The notes under the pieces were generated by a model. That model saw nothing but the letters and a program-made list of their open reading frames with translations. It was not told the origin of the DNA and ran no database searches. This document shows, piece by piece, positions 32,474 to 43,873 of a DNA stretch of 64,000 bases. Positions within the stretch are counted from its first letter, which is position 1. The number at the start of each line of letters is the position of its first letter. Origin of the DNA: Tiliqua scincoides (lineage: Eukaryota; Chordata; Lepidosauria; Squamata; Scincidae); the NCBI RefSeq assembly GCF_035046505.1, contig NC_089824.1:117129997-117193996 (forward strand), given 5' to 3'. The translations under genes were made by a program, and so were the position numbers.

Positions 32474-32771
32474 TTCTAGATTTTATTAAGATAGGTATTT
32501 CATGTATCAAGATATAAAATACTAGCAAAACTTGCATATTACAAAGTCAAGGCCAATGGCGCACCTTAGTCAGAGTATTATGATTCAAATTTAGGCTGTC
32601 TCCACACTGCAATGAGAGAGTGACTACAGTGTATGCAGTGCAAACATTCTTCAGTATCATTCTGGCTAGCAGCTTCCTGGTATGTTTTCCAGTGTGAATT
32701 AAGAATGCAGTTTTTGATAACTTGTTCCTACCTAAAGAGTACTATCGGTTCTTTACTGTAGGTTTCTTAAG

Positions 32772-32999
32772 CAGCCATTTTCAACCACTGTGCCATGGCA
32801 CACTGGAGTGCCACGAATGGTCCCCAGGTGTGCCACAGGTGTTTGGTGGAGGGTCATTTATTAATAGGATCATTGGGGGTATGCGCCCCCCACCAAGAGA
32901 AAGGTGTGCCTTGTCAATTGTCTAAAAACTGATGGTGTGCCTTGACAATTTTAGTACCTTGTTGGTGTGCCATGAAACAAAAAAGGTTGAAAATCACTG
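32772..32999. mobile_element. hAT MITE, TTTTCAACC-end family
   Basis: Ends CAGCCATTTTCAACC and GGTTGAAAATCACTG. The flanks TTCTTAAG (32764-32771) and TTCTAAAG (33000-33007) differ at one base. It is a sister of the copy at 5566-5773. Confidence 0.85.
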
Positions 33000-33211
33000 T
33001 TCTAAAGTAAAGAATACTTTAGTTTCTTATCTAAAGAGTACTATAAATTAATATGTGAGAGGCACTATGCTTCTAAAGGCTCAGCAGCATCTTTGAAGTA
33101 GAACTAGTGACACCTAATGATTCCCCACACAGCCCTGTATGTAGGGTTTTGTTGCATATGCTAATGAATAGAGGCAGAAATGTTTTGCCATAACAGAGAT
33201 TGCAACCTTGA

Positions 33212-33392
33212 AGCCCAAATCCTAACCAACTTTCCTGCACTGACATAGCTGTGCCAATGGGGTATGTGCTGCATCCTGCAGTTGGGGGGGGCAGTCACAG
33301 AGGCCTCCTCAAGGTAAGGGAATGTTTGTTCCTCTACCTTGGAGCTGAATTGCCCTTACCTTGTTGCTGGAAAGTTGTTTAGGATTGCACCC
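33212..33392. mobile_element. MITE (long form)
   Basis: Ends AGCCCAAATCCTAACC and TTTAGGATTGCACCC, followed by TAA and preceded by TGA. Internal GCATCCTGCAGTTGG and CCTCCTCAAGGTAAGGG are shared with other long copies. Confidence 0.68.
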
Positions 33393-33395
33393 TAA

Positions 33396-36253
33396 GTACG
33401 ATCAATGCTAGCTCAGTTTAGATTCACAGTTTGTGAGAAACCAATCCCAATCGGGTTACATTGTTATTTCTACTATGCACTGTACTTAGGCCAAAATGAA
33501 TTTATGTGAAATGCTGGAACAACATATTCCAATATCGATTGCCTCTGTTGATCAAGATGACAACATACAAATATTATTAAGAAGGAAGAGCCTACTTTTT
33601 GTTTTTCATTTAAAATAGATTGACATTTGACACAGCTAATAGCAATAGTTTATTTGTATCAATGGAATAAAAAGAACAGAATTTGGGCTTTGAGTAATAG
33701 CTTGATCTTTTGATATTGTCTACAGAATACTGTTATTAGTATATTGGATGTGTGTGTGTGTATGTATAAGTAAATCAAGTTGAATTGAAATCTGAAAGTG
33801 GAGATTGTGAGTCCAACTTGCATAAGGTAAAATTATGAGTTCATACTGCTCTGTCAACACCATCAGATGCATTCCAGTCACCCATCCAAGGCCATACTGA
33901 GGCTGTTCCTGCTTAGCTTCTTCAGGCAAGGCAGCAACTCAACCTCCAGGCCACATTTCCTGCCTCATACATACATTTTACCCCTCATACAGAGTTAGGA
34001 ATTGCACACCTTTACTTATGCTGGTACAAGTAAATGACTGCCATTTACTGCACTGGAGATGGGGAAATGAATCTAGTGCTGCACTTTTGGATATTATAAT
34101 GGTGCAGAGGAGAAAACCTGCCCTACCCATTTTGTTGCAAGAAACTGGGGCCATAAATAATCAGAAGGGAAGGAAGAGTATTGACACACAGTAAGGGCAG
34201 AATTGTTCTGCTCTTCAGAACTTCATGAACTTCAGAATTTCAGAATTGTTCTGCATGATCAGAATAAGATCATGAATGATCTTATAAAGTGTTGTTGAGA
34301 TTATCATCTGAACCCATCCAGTGTTCTGTCTCATAGTAACTCAGCCACTGGGTCTTAATGGTGAATGCGAAGTTATTGGAGTTGTTTTCTTTATGTTGGA
34401 ACTCAGGACAGACTAGAAATTGCTCAGCGATGAATATAATTTCCCAAGAGAAGTTCACTAGGGTAATGCAAAAGAAGTCTGGTTTCTATTTTTTAATTAA
34501 ATCTCTTTACCAAATACTACTATTTAGAGGGTGAAGTGAGCAAACATGAAACTTGAAATCCCTTTGAAAGAAAATAATCTGTCCTAAAAAGAAGCAGAAT
34601 GGTCTATTTCTCTCTTCTTAAACAATTTCTTTACTATGAAGTAAAAAAAAAGGTTTGTGTGCATATACGTGTGCACACGCAGAAAGCCCATTTTTGTCTG
34701 ACTTACAATTCTTAAGAGAGATTAAGTTGAAGAAGGCGCATGAAACTTTGGAAATGCTTTTGACTCAGCTGGTGGAACAAAAAAAACAAACAAACCAAAT
34801 TCCATCTCCACAATTCTATCACAAAATGTCAGTTTATACATTTATACAGGCTAGGCAAAGAATGGTAAATAGATGCTTGATTTTAACTTGTCTGTAGTCA
34901 TATTCCTGGTACATAAAGTCATTTGGATCAGTGTCTTTCTTTATGATGGTGGAATAAGCTATCTTTCTCCTTTCTATCATGCAGATAAAGTACTCTCTAT
35001 GCAAACATTTATCTTGGGCTCAGTTTGCATGAGCTTCTCTCCCTCCAAGGATTCAGCGTGTTGAGTCTATTGGGGCACAAACTTTTAACAACTAAAAATT
35101 TTGCTATTGGTTTTTGTTCTCTTTGTCTGAATGTGAAAATTCCTGATTTCCCCTTATTTTTCTTCCAGTTTTCAAATCCTTCTAATCCTCCCTGAGGCTT
35201 TTGTAATGTCTCAGCATTCCAGAAAACTGGTGAGTCATCCTGCTGTAGTAACCATTGTCCTGAGATGGTTCCCTGAGACTCTTTAAATTCAGTGCTATGG
35301 CCAAAGAGGAGAACTGTAGAGTCACTAGGTCATTTTGTAGATTTTTTAAATCATGTCTCCTGAACAAAAGAGACTGACCTAGATCTCCTGCTGAGATTGG
35401 CATGCAATAGCTGGTTGGGCATTGAATCCCACCCGAGTTAGCTAAGTGGCGGGTAGGGGATGTCCAAGTGCATGTAAATAATCCAACTGGACGAATCTGT
35501 GACATGATCAGCTCTAGGTTTTTTTTAAACCCATTTTTGTCCAGCCCACAGGTGTACACATTTGGTCCCTGTTGTGCATATGCAACGTTGTGCAGAAATA
35601 GCTTAAGAACAGTGGTGAGGGTGCTCACGTTGTCTTTGTTCCTTCACTGAAAGCAGCTGAAGCTTTGCAAAATGGCATGTCCACTCAACATGTGAGTGCA
35701 GGGACTAGAATCCTGGGGATAGCTTGTGTAATGAGAACAGGGACAGTCTTTAGTTAATTGCATCAGAAAATTTGTTTTATTTGTCACTTGCATTTTAACC
35801 TCTTTACCCATCCCTTCTTTTTTGCTTTGTTCATTTAGCGCTTCATAAACACCCTGTATTTTAACTGATTTTCCTGCCTTGTCCAGGTTCAGTTAGGAGA
35901 GCATGTTGTCACACTTACCAAAGCACTGGAGTTCTGCTTCTGTTTGACTTCAAAAGGAATTCCTTGGAATAGGAGCTTTTCCCTCTGACTATTTTAGGCT
36001 TGAGTTGTGGGAGCAGGAAGACTATCAGTTTCCCAGCACTGCCACTCTGATCAGTAAGAAGAGTGAAGAGGAGAGCTAGAGGAAAGGGCTGCTGCTAATT
36101 GCTGGGTGCTGTGCCTGACTTGCTCTCTACTACCCTCCTTTTCCACCATAGCCTGATAGCCACATAACAAAGACTTATTTTAGGTTTTAAATTTTTCTTT
36201 TTCACAATTTACTAGCTTTAGTATTTTGATTTTATGTTTTAATAGTTGATATT
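33396..36253. other. Intron stretch; 5S-like fragment at 33871-33960
   Basis: A second 5S-like fragment (CACCCATCCAAG, CCTGCTTAGCTTC, CAACCTCCAGGCCAC) lies at 33871-33960. A short TG run is at about 33750. Nothing else is recognised across this long interval. Confidence 0.4.
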
Positions 36254-36555
36254 GTAATAATAATAATAATTAATAATAATAATAATAATAATTTATATAC
36301 CGCTTTTTAACAAAAAGTTCCTAAAGCGGTTTACAGAAAAAAAATCAAATAACTAATGGCTCCCTGTCCCAAAAGGGCTCACAATCTAAAAATATGCAAA
36401 AGAACACCAGCAGACAGCCACTAGAAAAGACACTGCTGGGGGGAGGTGGGCCAGTTACTCTCCCCCTGCTGAATAAAAGAGGAGCACCCACTTGAAAGAG
36501 TGCCTCTTACTAGTTAGCAGGGGTGAATTTTAGCTGCCCTGAATTTTAGAAGCGT
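36254..36555 (-). mobile_element. LINE 3' end, antisense, with AAT tail
   Basis: Begins with an AAT microsatellite (36254-36290), then TATACCGCTTTTTAACAAAA, AAGCGGTTTACAG and GGCTCACAATCTAAAA. This is the antisense 3' end of an old non-LTR element, probably of the L2/CR1 type. Confidence 0.55.
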
Positions 36556-36584
36556 AGAATATAGTTTTAAAAATAAATGACTAA

Positions 36585-36745
36585 GGGCGCAATCCTAACC
36601 CACTTTCTAGCACCTACATAACTGCAATGAAGCTCCAAGGTAAAGGAACAAATATTCCCTTACTTTGATAAGACCTCCGTGAGTACCACCCAACTGCAGG
36701 ATGCAGCACATGCCCCACTCATGCATGGACAAAGTCACCACAATA
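36585..36745. mobile_element. MITE (long form), right end lost
   Basis: Begins GGGCGCAATCCTAACCC after TAA. The family interior (AACAAATATTCCCTTAC, GATGCAGCACATGCCCC) is present, but the right terminus is missing. Confidence 0.6.
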
Positions 36746-36803
36746 CAATGCAGGTTGGAGAGGGGTATCTGAATTCCTACTGTCCTTTAGGGCTCCCAAG
36801 TAT

Positions 36804-38140
36804 GAGGGTCGCCCAGAAAGTAATGCACCACATTTTTTTTCTTCAACAATTATTTATTGAACACAATGAAACTTACACACAAGAAAGAATGATGTTTCTT
36901 CTACACTCCCTATTTTTTCATGTAATCTCCGTCCAGTTCTATGGCCTTCCTCCAGCGAGACACAAGGGCATGTATGCCCTGTCGGTACCACTCCTTGTTC
37001 TGGTCACGAAGCCATTTCTGCACTGTGCGAATCACCTCTTTGTCATCCTCAAAATGTCTTCCGCGAATGGCATCCTTTAATGGCCCAAACAAGTGGAAGT
37101 CTGAGGGAGCTAGGTCAGGGCTGTGGGGTGGATGGGGTAACACAGTCCAACCCTGTTTAGTGATGTGTTCCGAAGTCGTCAAACTTGTGTGAGGCCAAGC
37201 GTTATCATGTTGAATCAAACATTCACCTGGGTTGTTATGGCGCCGAAGTCGCTGGAAGCGCTTCTTGAGTTTGGTTAATGTCTTCACATAAGCTTCAGAA
37301 TTAATGGTGCTGCCTCTTGGCATCACATCAATGAGTATGACGCCCTCACAGTCCCAAAACACAGTGATCCTGACCTTACCGGCGGAAGCAGTTGCTTTGA
37401 ATTTTTTCTTCTGTGGAGATTGAGGATGACGCCATTCCATTGACTGTCATTTTGTTTCGGGCTCAAAATGGTGAACCCAGGTTTCATCACCTGTCACAAT
37501 CCTGGACAAGAACGCTTCCCCCTCATCTTCAAAATGTTTCAGCAACTCAGAAGAAATGTTTTTTCTGAGAGATTTGTGGTTCACCGTAAGACAGCGCGGA
37601 ACCCATCGTGCACACACTTTTGAGCAATCAAGAGCACGGATGATTGCATCCACACTTCCTTTGCTGATTGACAGCTTCAGCGCCAACTGCCTAGTCGTTA
37701 TGCGTCGGTCCTCGCGAATGAGCACATCAGCAAGCTGCGTCTTGTCAGGTGTGACAGCCCTGGGTGGCCGCCCCGAACGCTGCAAATCTTGGAGCTCCGC
37801 CGAACCGCCTTCTAATGGCCTCACCCTCTGTGCCCAGCAACTAACCGTACTTCTGTCGACTGCAGATTCTCCATAAACTGTACACAAACGTTTGTGAATG
37901 TTCCCAACAGTTTCTTTCTCCGCAGTGAGAAATTCAATGACGACACGCTGCTTGTAATGTACATCACTTACAGACGCCATTTCGAAACACTGCTGCAGCT
38001 ACGCTATCTGTCTGAAGAAACCAAAAATTTGTGTGCACACTCCTGAAAATTCAAATAATGTATATCTAAAGTTTCGCATTCGTACCATTACTGTAGGCTG
38101 AGAAAAAAAAATGTGGTGCATTACTTTCTGGGCGACCCTC
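36804..38140 (-). mobile_element. Mariner transposon, nearly intact
   Basis: The terminal inverted repeats start GAGGGTCGCCCAGAAAGTAA at both ends. They match over about 36 bp apart from one T in a T-run. Between them a single minus-strand frame encodes a full-length transposase. The left end is preceded by TAT. No TA is visible immediately outside the right end. Length 1337 bp. The near identity of the ends indicates a young insertion. The transposase is described separately. Confidence 0.95.
36910..37980 (-). pseudogene. Mariner transposase, one in-frame stop
   Basis: From ATG at 37980 the frame gives an N-terminal helix-turn-helix region (VVIEFLTAEKETVGNIHKRL; STVSCWAQRV) and the linker LQDLQRSGRPPRAV. 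The catalytic core follows, with TGDETWVHHFEPETK, HDNAWPHT and HPPHSPDLAPSDFHLF. The second and third catalytic aspartates are separated by 34 residues, the D,D34D signature of mariner. The frame ends YMKK at 36910. The total is about 356 codons, the expected length. One TGA (37447-37449) falls right after EPETK, between the first and second aspartates. No frameshift is seen. The full-length protein is therefore not made unless the stop is read through or is a sequencing error. Confidence 0.93.
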
Positions 38141-38876
38141 TTCCGGGCTCCCTCTCTCAGTCATCAGTCACTTTGCCCAAGGCTCCAACCCTCAGTATAT
38201 AGATCTCCTTTGTTCTATTTATATATTATATTTTGATAAGAATAAAAATTATATTAAAGTATGCAACAAAATACCTAACTTTTCTGTAGAACTATTGTAT
38301 GAGGCAGACTACAGTCACAGATTGCATGTGTGCATATGAGGGTAGACCTGTCTGTATAAAACACAAGCAGGAAATAATCAGTTAAATACATTTAAGACAA
38401 CAATGTCCATAGTAGATGTTTCCTGTAGCCCACTGCTAGAGTTTACATTTGTTTCCTGTGAACAAACTATGGTTGCAAGTAGGGAGCTGGCACACTCCTT
38501 CTTCCCCTCACTCTCCATAGCAATTTCTCTCTTCCCTTCTTTTCTCAAGGGACGTACTAAGGTTAACGCTAACCATATTCCCTGGAAACCATGATTTGTA
38601 AACTCTAATTGAGGAAGTGCATATTGTCTTTCTGAACTAGATGCATCACATTATGTGTTGCATTACTGAGCACCATGAAGAGCTTTGATTTTCTCTAGAG
38701 TTCTTTTGCTCAAGTTAGTTGCATATATCTGGCTGTCTTGTACTCATGAAATCGCTTCAAGAAGTTATTCCATGAACACTGAACATTACATCAGAAACAG
38801 GCCTAGCTAATTTGTCTGTACCCTGGAGCAAGATATATGTCCTTTTAGAAAGAGATCATTATCTTGTCTAAATGCA
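38141..38876. other. No feature recognised
   Basis: Plain AT-rich intronic sequence after the mariner. Confidence 0.4.
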
Positions 38877-39021
38877 ATGGGTCGTGTGCTGCATCCTGCA
38901 GTTGGGTGTCACTCACAGAGGCCTCCTCAAAAGTAAGAGAATATTTGTTCCCTTACCTCAGAGCTGCATTGCTCTTAAGTCAATGCTGGAAAGCACTGAC
39001 ATAAGGAGTTAGGATTGCGCT
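38877..39021. mobile_element. MITE (long form), left end lost
   Basis: GCATCCTGCAGTTGGGTG, CCTCCTCAAAAGTAAG and the right end GTTAGGATTGCGCTC are typical of the family. The left terminus is missing. Confidence 0.55.
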
Positions 39022-39115
39022 CTATGGCTGCAATCCTAACCACACTTTCCTGAGAGTAAGCCCCATTGAACAAAGTAGGACTTACTTCTGAGTAGACCTG
39101 GTTAGGATTGTGCCC
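39022..39115. mobile_element. Hairpin MITE (short form)
   Basis: GGCTGCAATCCTAACCACAC at the left and GGTTAGGATTGTGCCC at the right surround TGAGAGTAAGCCCCATTGAA and its inverted partner AGGACTTACTTCTGAG. It directly follows the previous MITE. Confidence 0.68.
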
Positions 39116-39524
39116 AATGTTAGAGTTTTTAAAAAATCTTTACCTAAGTAAGAAATGTGATAACTCTTGTGATTATCTGTATATGATTCTCAGGATTTGG
39201 TTTTATATTGTTATGGATGTCATTTAGTGTCAGAATAGGTTTGAGGGTTTTAAGTTGATGCCTCTCTGCTATTGCTGATATATACAACAACGCAGAAATG
39301 TTTAACCACAAAAAGTATTAGTTCCTGGAATTGGTGCAAAGGATACTTTTATTTTCAGGACAAATATTTAAAACTCAAAAGGATATTTCTTACTGGATTA
39401 TCTGTATTTCAGAATGAATCATGTTTAGAACTTTGCCAATTGAAAGGACTAGAGAGAGAGAGAGAACTTTATCTTATCACTAAGGAGTTGAGGAAGAATG
39501 TGTTTGTCTCATTCACAAATTAGC

Positions 39525-40416
39525 AGTGTTGGGAAAATCCAGCAGGGCTTGACAGGAACTGCGTCGCTGAGTCACCGTCCCGCACAACTCAACTCAAAAA
39601 TGAGTGATAACGGGGGCACTTTCCGAGTCTCCAAGTTATCCTTTAGTGACTCTAATGGACTCAAGTCGAGCCCCCCCACAAGCCAACCCTGGGAAAAACG
39701 GGGCTGCTGCCGGGTTCTGTGTGTGTGTGTTGGAGTTCTCTTTAATACCCCCCTGCTGTCCCAGTCCATCTGTAAACAGGGAGGGAGGAGTGGGAGGGAC
39801 TGAGTGAGAGCTGGGAGAGAGGCAGTGAAATGGAGGAGGAGGGTCACAAGCAGCAGTTGGGGGGCTTACCAGTACGACTCGATCCTTGGTAGCCCTACTA
39901 AGAAGTAGTCCCACTGCAGACACTAATTCAATTAGACTTGCTCCCCCCCAAGTAACAATGGAGGCAAGAAGCCATGAGGTTGGAAAGTGGAATGGGCAAA
40001 AAAGTTTTCTCTCGCCTACCTGGGCATTTGCAGCCGATTGTAAGGCAAAACCCCCATTCGGCTCCTCCTCCTGCTCTCCCTCAGCCAATGAAAACATACA
40101 GATGTTTGTCCAATGATCATTGGTTCCTTCCTATTGGAGATAGGGAAAAAGAGCTCATTCCTGCCTCTCCCCCACCCAATTCATTAACCCTTCCCTGCCT
40201 CCTGGTTGGAACTTCCTGCTGCTCACCATCAGAATGCTTGCCCCACAAGGTTTTCCATGCGGCAAAAACAGTAAGCAAGAACCCCCAGACACAGGCAGAC
40301 TCGAGTCAGCATGCGTGGGGACAAGTGCCAAGTCAGGGTTTGTTTTTTTTCATAGTCTTCCAGGCGCATGACTCACAAGTCGCCGAGTCACCCAAAATCA
40401 CGCATTTTCACAACTC
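39525..40416. mobile_element. Probable non-autonomous DNA element
   Basis: The left end AGTGTTGGGAAAATCC and the reverse complement of the right end (AGAGTTGTGAAAATGCG) are similar. Just inside them GCTGAGTCACCG and CCGAGTCACCC form a second inverted pair. No transposase is present. The ORFs around 39572-40116 lie inside it and have no recognisable similarity. No target duplication is found; the right edge adjoins a LINE insertion. Confidence 0.45.
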
Positions 40417-40426
40417 TTGTTTGAGT

Positions 40427-40911
40427 GCTAGAATCCCTAGCATGTATGCACTGCTGAAACAGAGACTCCTGCGTTGGCTCGGTCATGTCGTGAGAATGGA
40501 TGATGGCCGGATCCCAAAGGATCTCCTCTATGGAGAACTCGTGCAAGGAAAGCGCCCTACAGGTAGACCACAGCTGCGATACAAGGACATCTGCAAGAGG
40601 GATCTGAAGGCCTTAGGAGTGGACCTCAACAAGTGGGAAACCCTGGCCTCTGAGCGGCCCGCTTGGAGGCAGGCTGTGCAGCATGGCCTTTCCCAGTTTG
40701 AAGAGACACTTGGCCAACAGTCTGAGGCAAAGAGGCAAAGAAGGAAGGCCCATAGCCAGGGAGACAGACCAGGGACAGACTGCACTTGCTCCCAGTGTGG
40801 AAGGGATTGTCACTCCCGAATCGGCCTTTTCAGCCACACTAGGCGCTGTTCCAGAACTACCATTCAGAGTGCGATACCATAGTCTTTCAAGACTGAAGGC
40901 TGCCAACAGGC
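40427..40911 (+). mobile_element. LINE 3' fragment with 9-bp target duplication
   Basis: Plus-strand frame from ARIPSMYALLKQRLLRWLGH to the C-terminal finger CSQCGRDCHSRIGLFSHTRRC is uninterrupted to the stop, about 150 codons. The 3' end carries AGTCT-TTCA-AGACT. TGTTTGAGT occurs on both sides (40418-40426 and 40912-40920). The frame opens upstream into unrelated sequence, so the long ORF starting at 39974 is a chance fusion. Confidence 0.92.
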
Positions 40912-40920
40912 TGTTTGAGT

Positions 40921-41612
40921 TACTGATTCAAGTACCCAACACTGCAAATTAGTTTTTAGGTGTGCAGTTTTTTGAGAAATATGATAGCGTGAATAGGCTA
41001 CACTTTATTCAGTATGTAGCCAACCATTATTAGTCCAAACAGACTTTCCGCTTGGTTCCCTTTCCTCCTATTGCTGGGGAAAAGAGGAGGAGATGGCATG
41101 ATGAGACACAAGCTAGTGCAGGCTAGTGACTGATGTTCTTAGCAGGATGCTGGCCTGTCATCCTCCCTTTGATACAATTATGTAATGAAAGTATAGATCA
41201 TAACTTTAGACCAAGAGTCTCCAAACTCCAGCCCATAGTGTTACATGAGAAACCTCTCAGGTTGGTACGGCAGTGGTGCAATCTTTCCATTCTGCACTGC
41301 ACCCTGCTATCTTAGCAAATGATTGCTGCAGGAACTTGCATTTGGCAGCCACTTCCATGGCTGATCATCTCAGAAAGTTCTGTGCCCTGATTTCCCAGTG
41401 GAAGCAGCTGCTGGGCATGAGTTCCTGCAGCAGTTGGCTGTGAAGATAGGCTGCAGCGTGGAATGGTAAGGCTGCGCTCTAGGGGCTTTTTTGTGTAACA
41501 CTGGATCCGGCCCCTTGAGCCGGGGTTTGTTGGCTCTTGTTTTAGATCAATCAGTAGAGGTGTTTGAAAACAGTGTTATTTATTTTACTCAGAAGTAAGC
41601 CCGTTGTGTTCA
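40921..41612. other. No feature recognised
   Basis: Possible degraded hAT sequence near 41210-41530 (GAGTCTCCAAACTCCAGCC), not assignable. Confidence 0.35.
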
Positions 41613-41620
41613 GTAAGATT

Positions 41621-42681
41621 CAGTGGCATCATTAGGGTTCGCATCACCCAGTGCAGGATACTAGCGCAACACCCCCCATGCAGTGGGCGGGGCAACACCC
41701 AGGTGGTGGGTGTGGTGATGTACCATCACTCCGCCCCCACTGGTTTCTTGGCTGTAACTTTTGATGGAACAAAGAACACATTCTGCGTGAAATTACGCAT
41801 TGATTGATATATAGCATTATGGTATTATTCCTCCAAACTGTGATTTTGGTCACTAATGGTGTCACACACACACACACACACACACACACCCCCCCAGGTG
41901 TCAACTTACTAACACCTTATTGCAGCAGTTCTCAAACTTTTAGCACTGGGACCCACTTTTTAGAATGACAATGTGTCCATGACTCACCAGAAGTGATGGC
42001 ATGGTGGAAGTGACATCATCAGGCAAATTAAAATAAATAAGTATAAATAATTAAAGTAAAACAAATAATTAAATAAGCAGAAGCCAGCCCTGGTCCACCA
42101 AGTGAATTTCCTCTGTAGCCTGCCTGCAATAACACCCCCCTCCAAAATCAGTCAGGTTTTCAGTCCTACCTAGTGCCCAGTTCAATTTTAAGAACTTCTG
42201 TTTCAACCAGATCACTGTCAGGATCCACTTGGCTTTGCAAGTCTCAAAAAAGTTCACCTTATCAGCTGAAGCCTCTGTTTTGACCTTTTTAGTGGGTGGT
42301 GGGGAGGAGGCTGCTTTCTGGAGCATTTTTGAGCTCCAGTTCCATCAGATCAGGACCATTCTGGTGACTTCATGTTCCCCTTTGCCTGGCCTGACCACCA
42401 GCCAAGGTACGTTTTTTCACTTTTGTTTTTTGCATTGCATTTTGCTGGAAATTCTGCATCCAACAGTATTCAATATGATGGTATTACTCCTACCAGCCAA
42501 GGAGATTTTTCACTTTTGTTTTTTGCATTGCATTTTGCTGGAAATTCTGCATCCAACAGTATTCAACATGATGGTATTACTCCTAACCATTGCGTTTTTA
42601 GCATGTCACACCCCCCCAGTGCGTGTCACCCTCCCATGTGCGTCACCCGGTGTGGCCCGCATCCCCCTAGCGACACCACTG
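41621..42681. mobile_element. hAT element, CAGTGGC family, exact 8-bp duplication
   Basis: Left end CAGTGGCATCATTAGGG and right end CCCCCTAGCGACACCACTG are inverted repeats. GTAAGATT is duplicated exactly (41613-41620 and 42682-42689). Inside are a CA run (41863-41889), a fragment of the TTCTCAAAC hAT family (41931-42014) and a 93-bp direct duplication (42398-42590). No transposase. Confidence 0.9.
42398..42590. repeat. 93-bp direct duplication
   Basis: CCAGCCAAGG then CACTTTTGTTTTTTGCATTG and AATTCTGCATCCAACAG occur twice, with CACTTTTG at 42418 and 42511. The two units are almost identical, so the duplication is recent. Confidence 0.9.
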
Positions 42682-42689
42682 GTAAGATT

Positions 42690-43248
42690 TAGGCTGTAAT
42701 CCTGTCTTACTCATCCAAAACAAACACTTCTACCAAATAGGTATTTTCTTATTGGTATTCCAGGTGTAAATGACTCACATTTCTGCATAGTTACTATAGT
42801 GTGGTATGTAAATTTATAATACACAGATCTGACCCATTGTCATATACATATAGGCATGAATCTGTCTAGATGTCTAGAACATAGATATGACTGTTTGTCT
42901 TGGGCATTTGGTATGTGTGTGACTAAACTTCCCTATCCATTACAATCAGCAGTAGAGGCGGATTCCATCCATCTAAAAAGTAAAATGATCTAGTATGTAA
43001 AATAGGACCATTTCAGTTGTGCTTCCACAGTTGTGAAATTTGTGTACTAAATAGACCTATCCGGGTGTTTTATAGTGTGTTTTAGAAAGACGTGTTTTTG
43101 TTAAATGAATCTGCAGCTGATGGCTTTGATATATGCTTATGGAATTTATGATGCAAAATTGGAATTACAAGCATGAAGGAGCCAAGCATTTGAGCTTTGC
43201 CACAGAGCAATGCCTGGCCTGGACTGGACAAAAGAGGGTTGATAATGG
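42690..43248. other. No feature recognised
   Basis: AT-rich sequence between two hAT elements. Confidence 0.4.
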
Positions 43249-43256
43249 CCCAAGAG

Positions 43257-43378
43257 CAGAGGCTTCACTATGGTTTGTGTCACCCAAAGCGAGAGCGCAT
43301 TATGTCACCCCGTGCATATCAGACCATACAGAATAAATTACAATATCATACACACAGCTGAAATGCAGCGGCATCACT

Positions 43379-43414
<36 letters not shown>

Positions 43415-43865
43415 ATATATAACAGTACAGTCACCCAACAAATCAGTAATCAATAAAAAACCAGTTGCCAAGTTGATGGCATTCACACAACTGAATAAGA
43501 GTTATAGTATTAGCTCTGATACATGGAAATGAGAGCTGAGTCATACTTTATTGGTTGACTGCTGTGTCATAACACCTCATTGGCTCTTGAAACAATCAAT
43601 CTCATTGGTTTTGATTTAAGGAAATCCACTTGTTACATAACACAGTTGTGTTTTCTTTTTCTGGTTAATTGGCCGTAACATTTGTTAGAATACAGTTTGT
43701 TTTATTACATTTTTCATGAAAGTACCTAACAATTATCTGTAACATGATGGAGGTATTTATAAATACAAATGTTTCCAAAATTCTGGCCACCAGTGATGTC
43801 ACACACCTGCAAGGGTGTCACCTGATGTGGTCCATGCCCCTTACACCCCTCTAGTGACACCACTG
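43257..43865. mobile_element. hAT element, CAGTGGC family, exact 8-bp duplication
   Basis: Left end CAGAGGCTTCACTATGG and right end CCCTCTAGTGACACCACTG. CCCAAGAG is repeated exactly on both sides (43249-43256, 43866-43873). An ATTT microsatellite is at 43379-43412. It is a sister of 41621-42681 with a different interior. Confidence 0.9.
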
Positions 43866-43873
43866 CCCAAGAG

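Noticed and set aside
36790-38152. GGGCTCCC on both sides of the mariner as a target duplication
   Set aside because: Mariners duplicate only TA, the repeats are four to six bases away from the ends, and an 8-bp match in GC-rich flanks can occur by chance.
39974-40882. 302-codon ORF that looks like a fusion protein
   Set aside because: Its second half is the LINE 3' fragment and its first half is unrelated DNA joined at the insertion point by chance.
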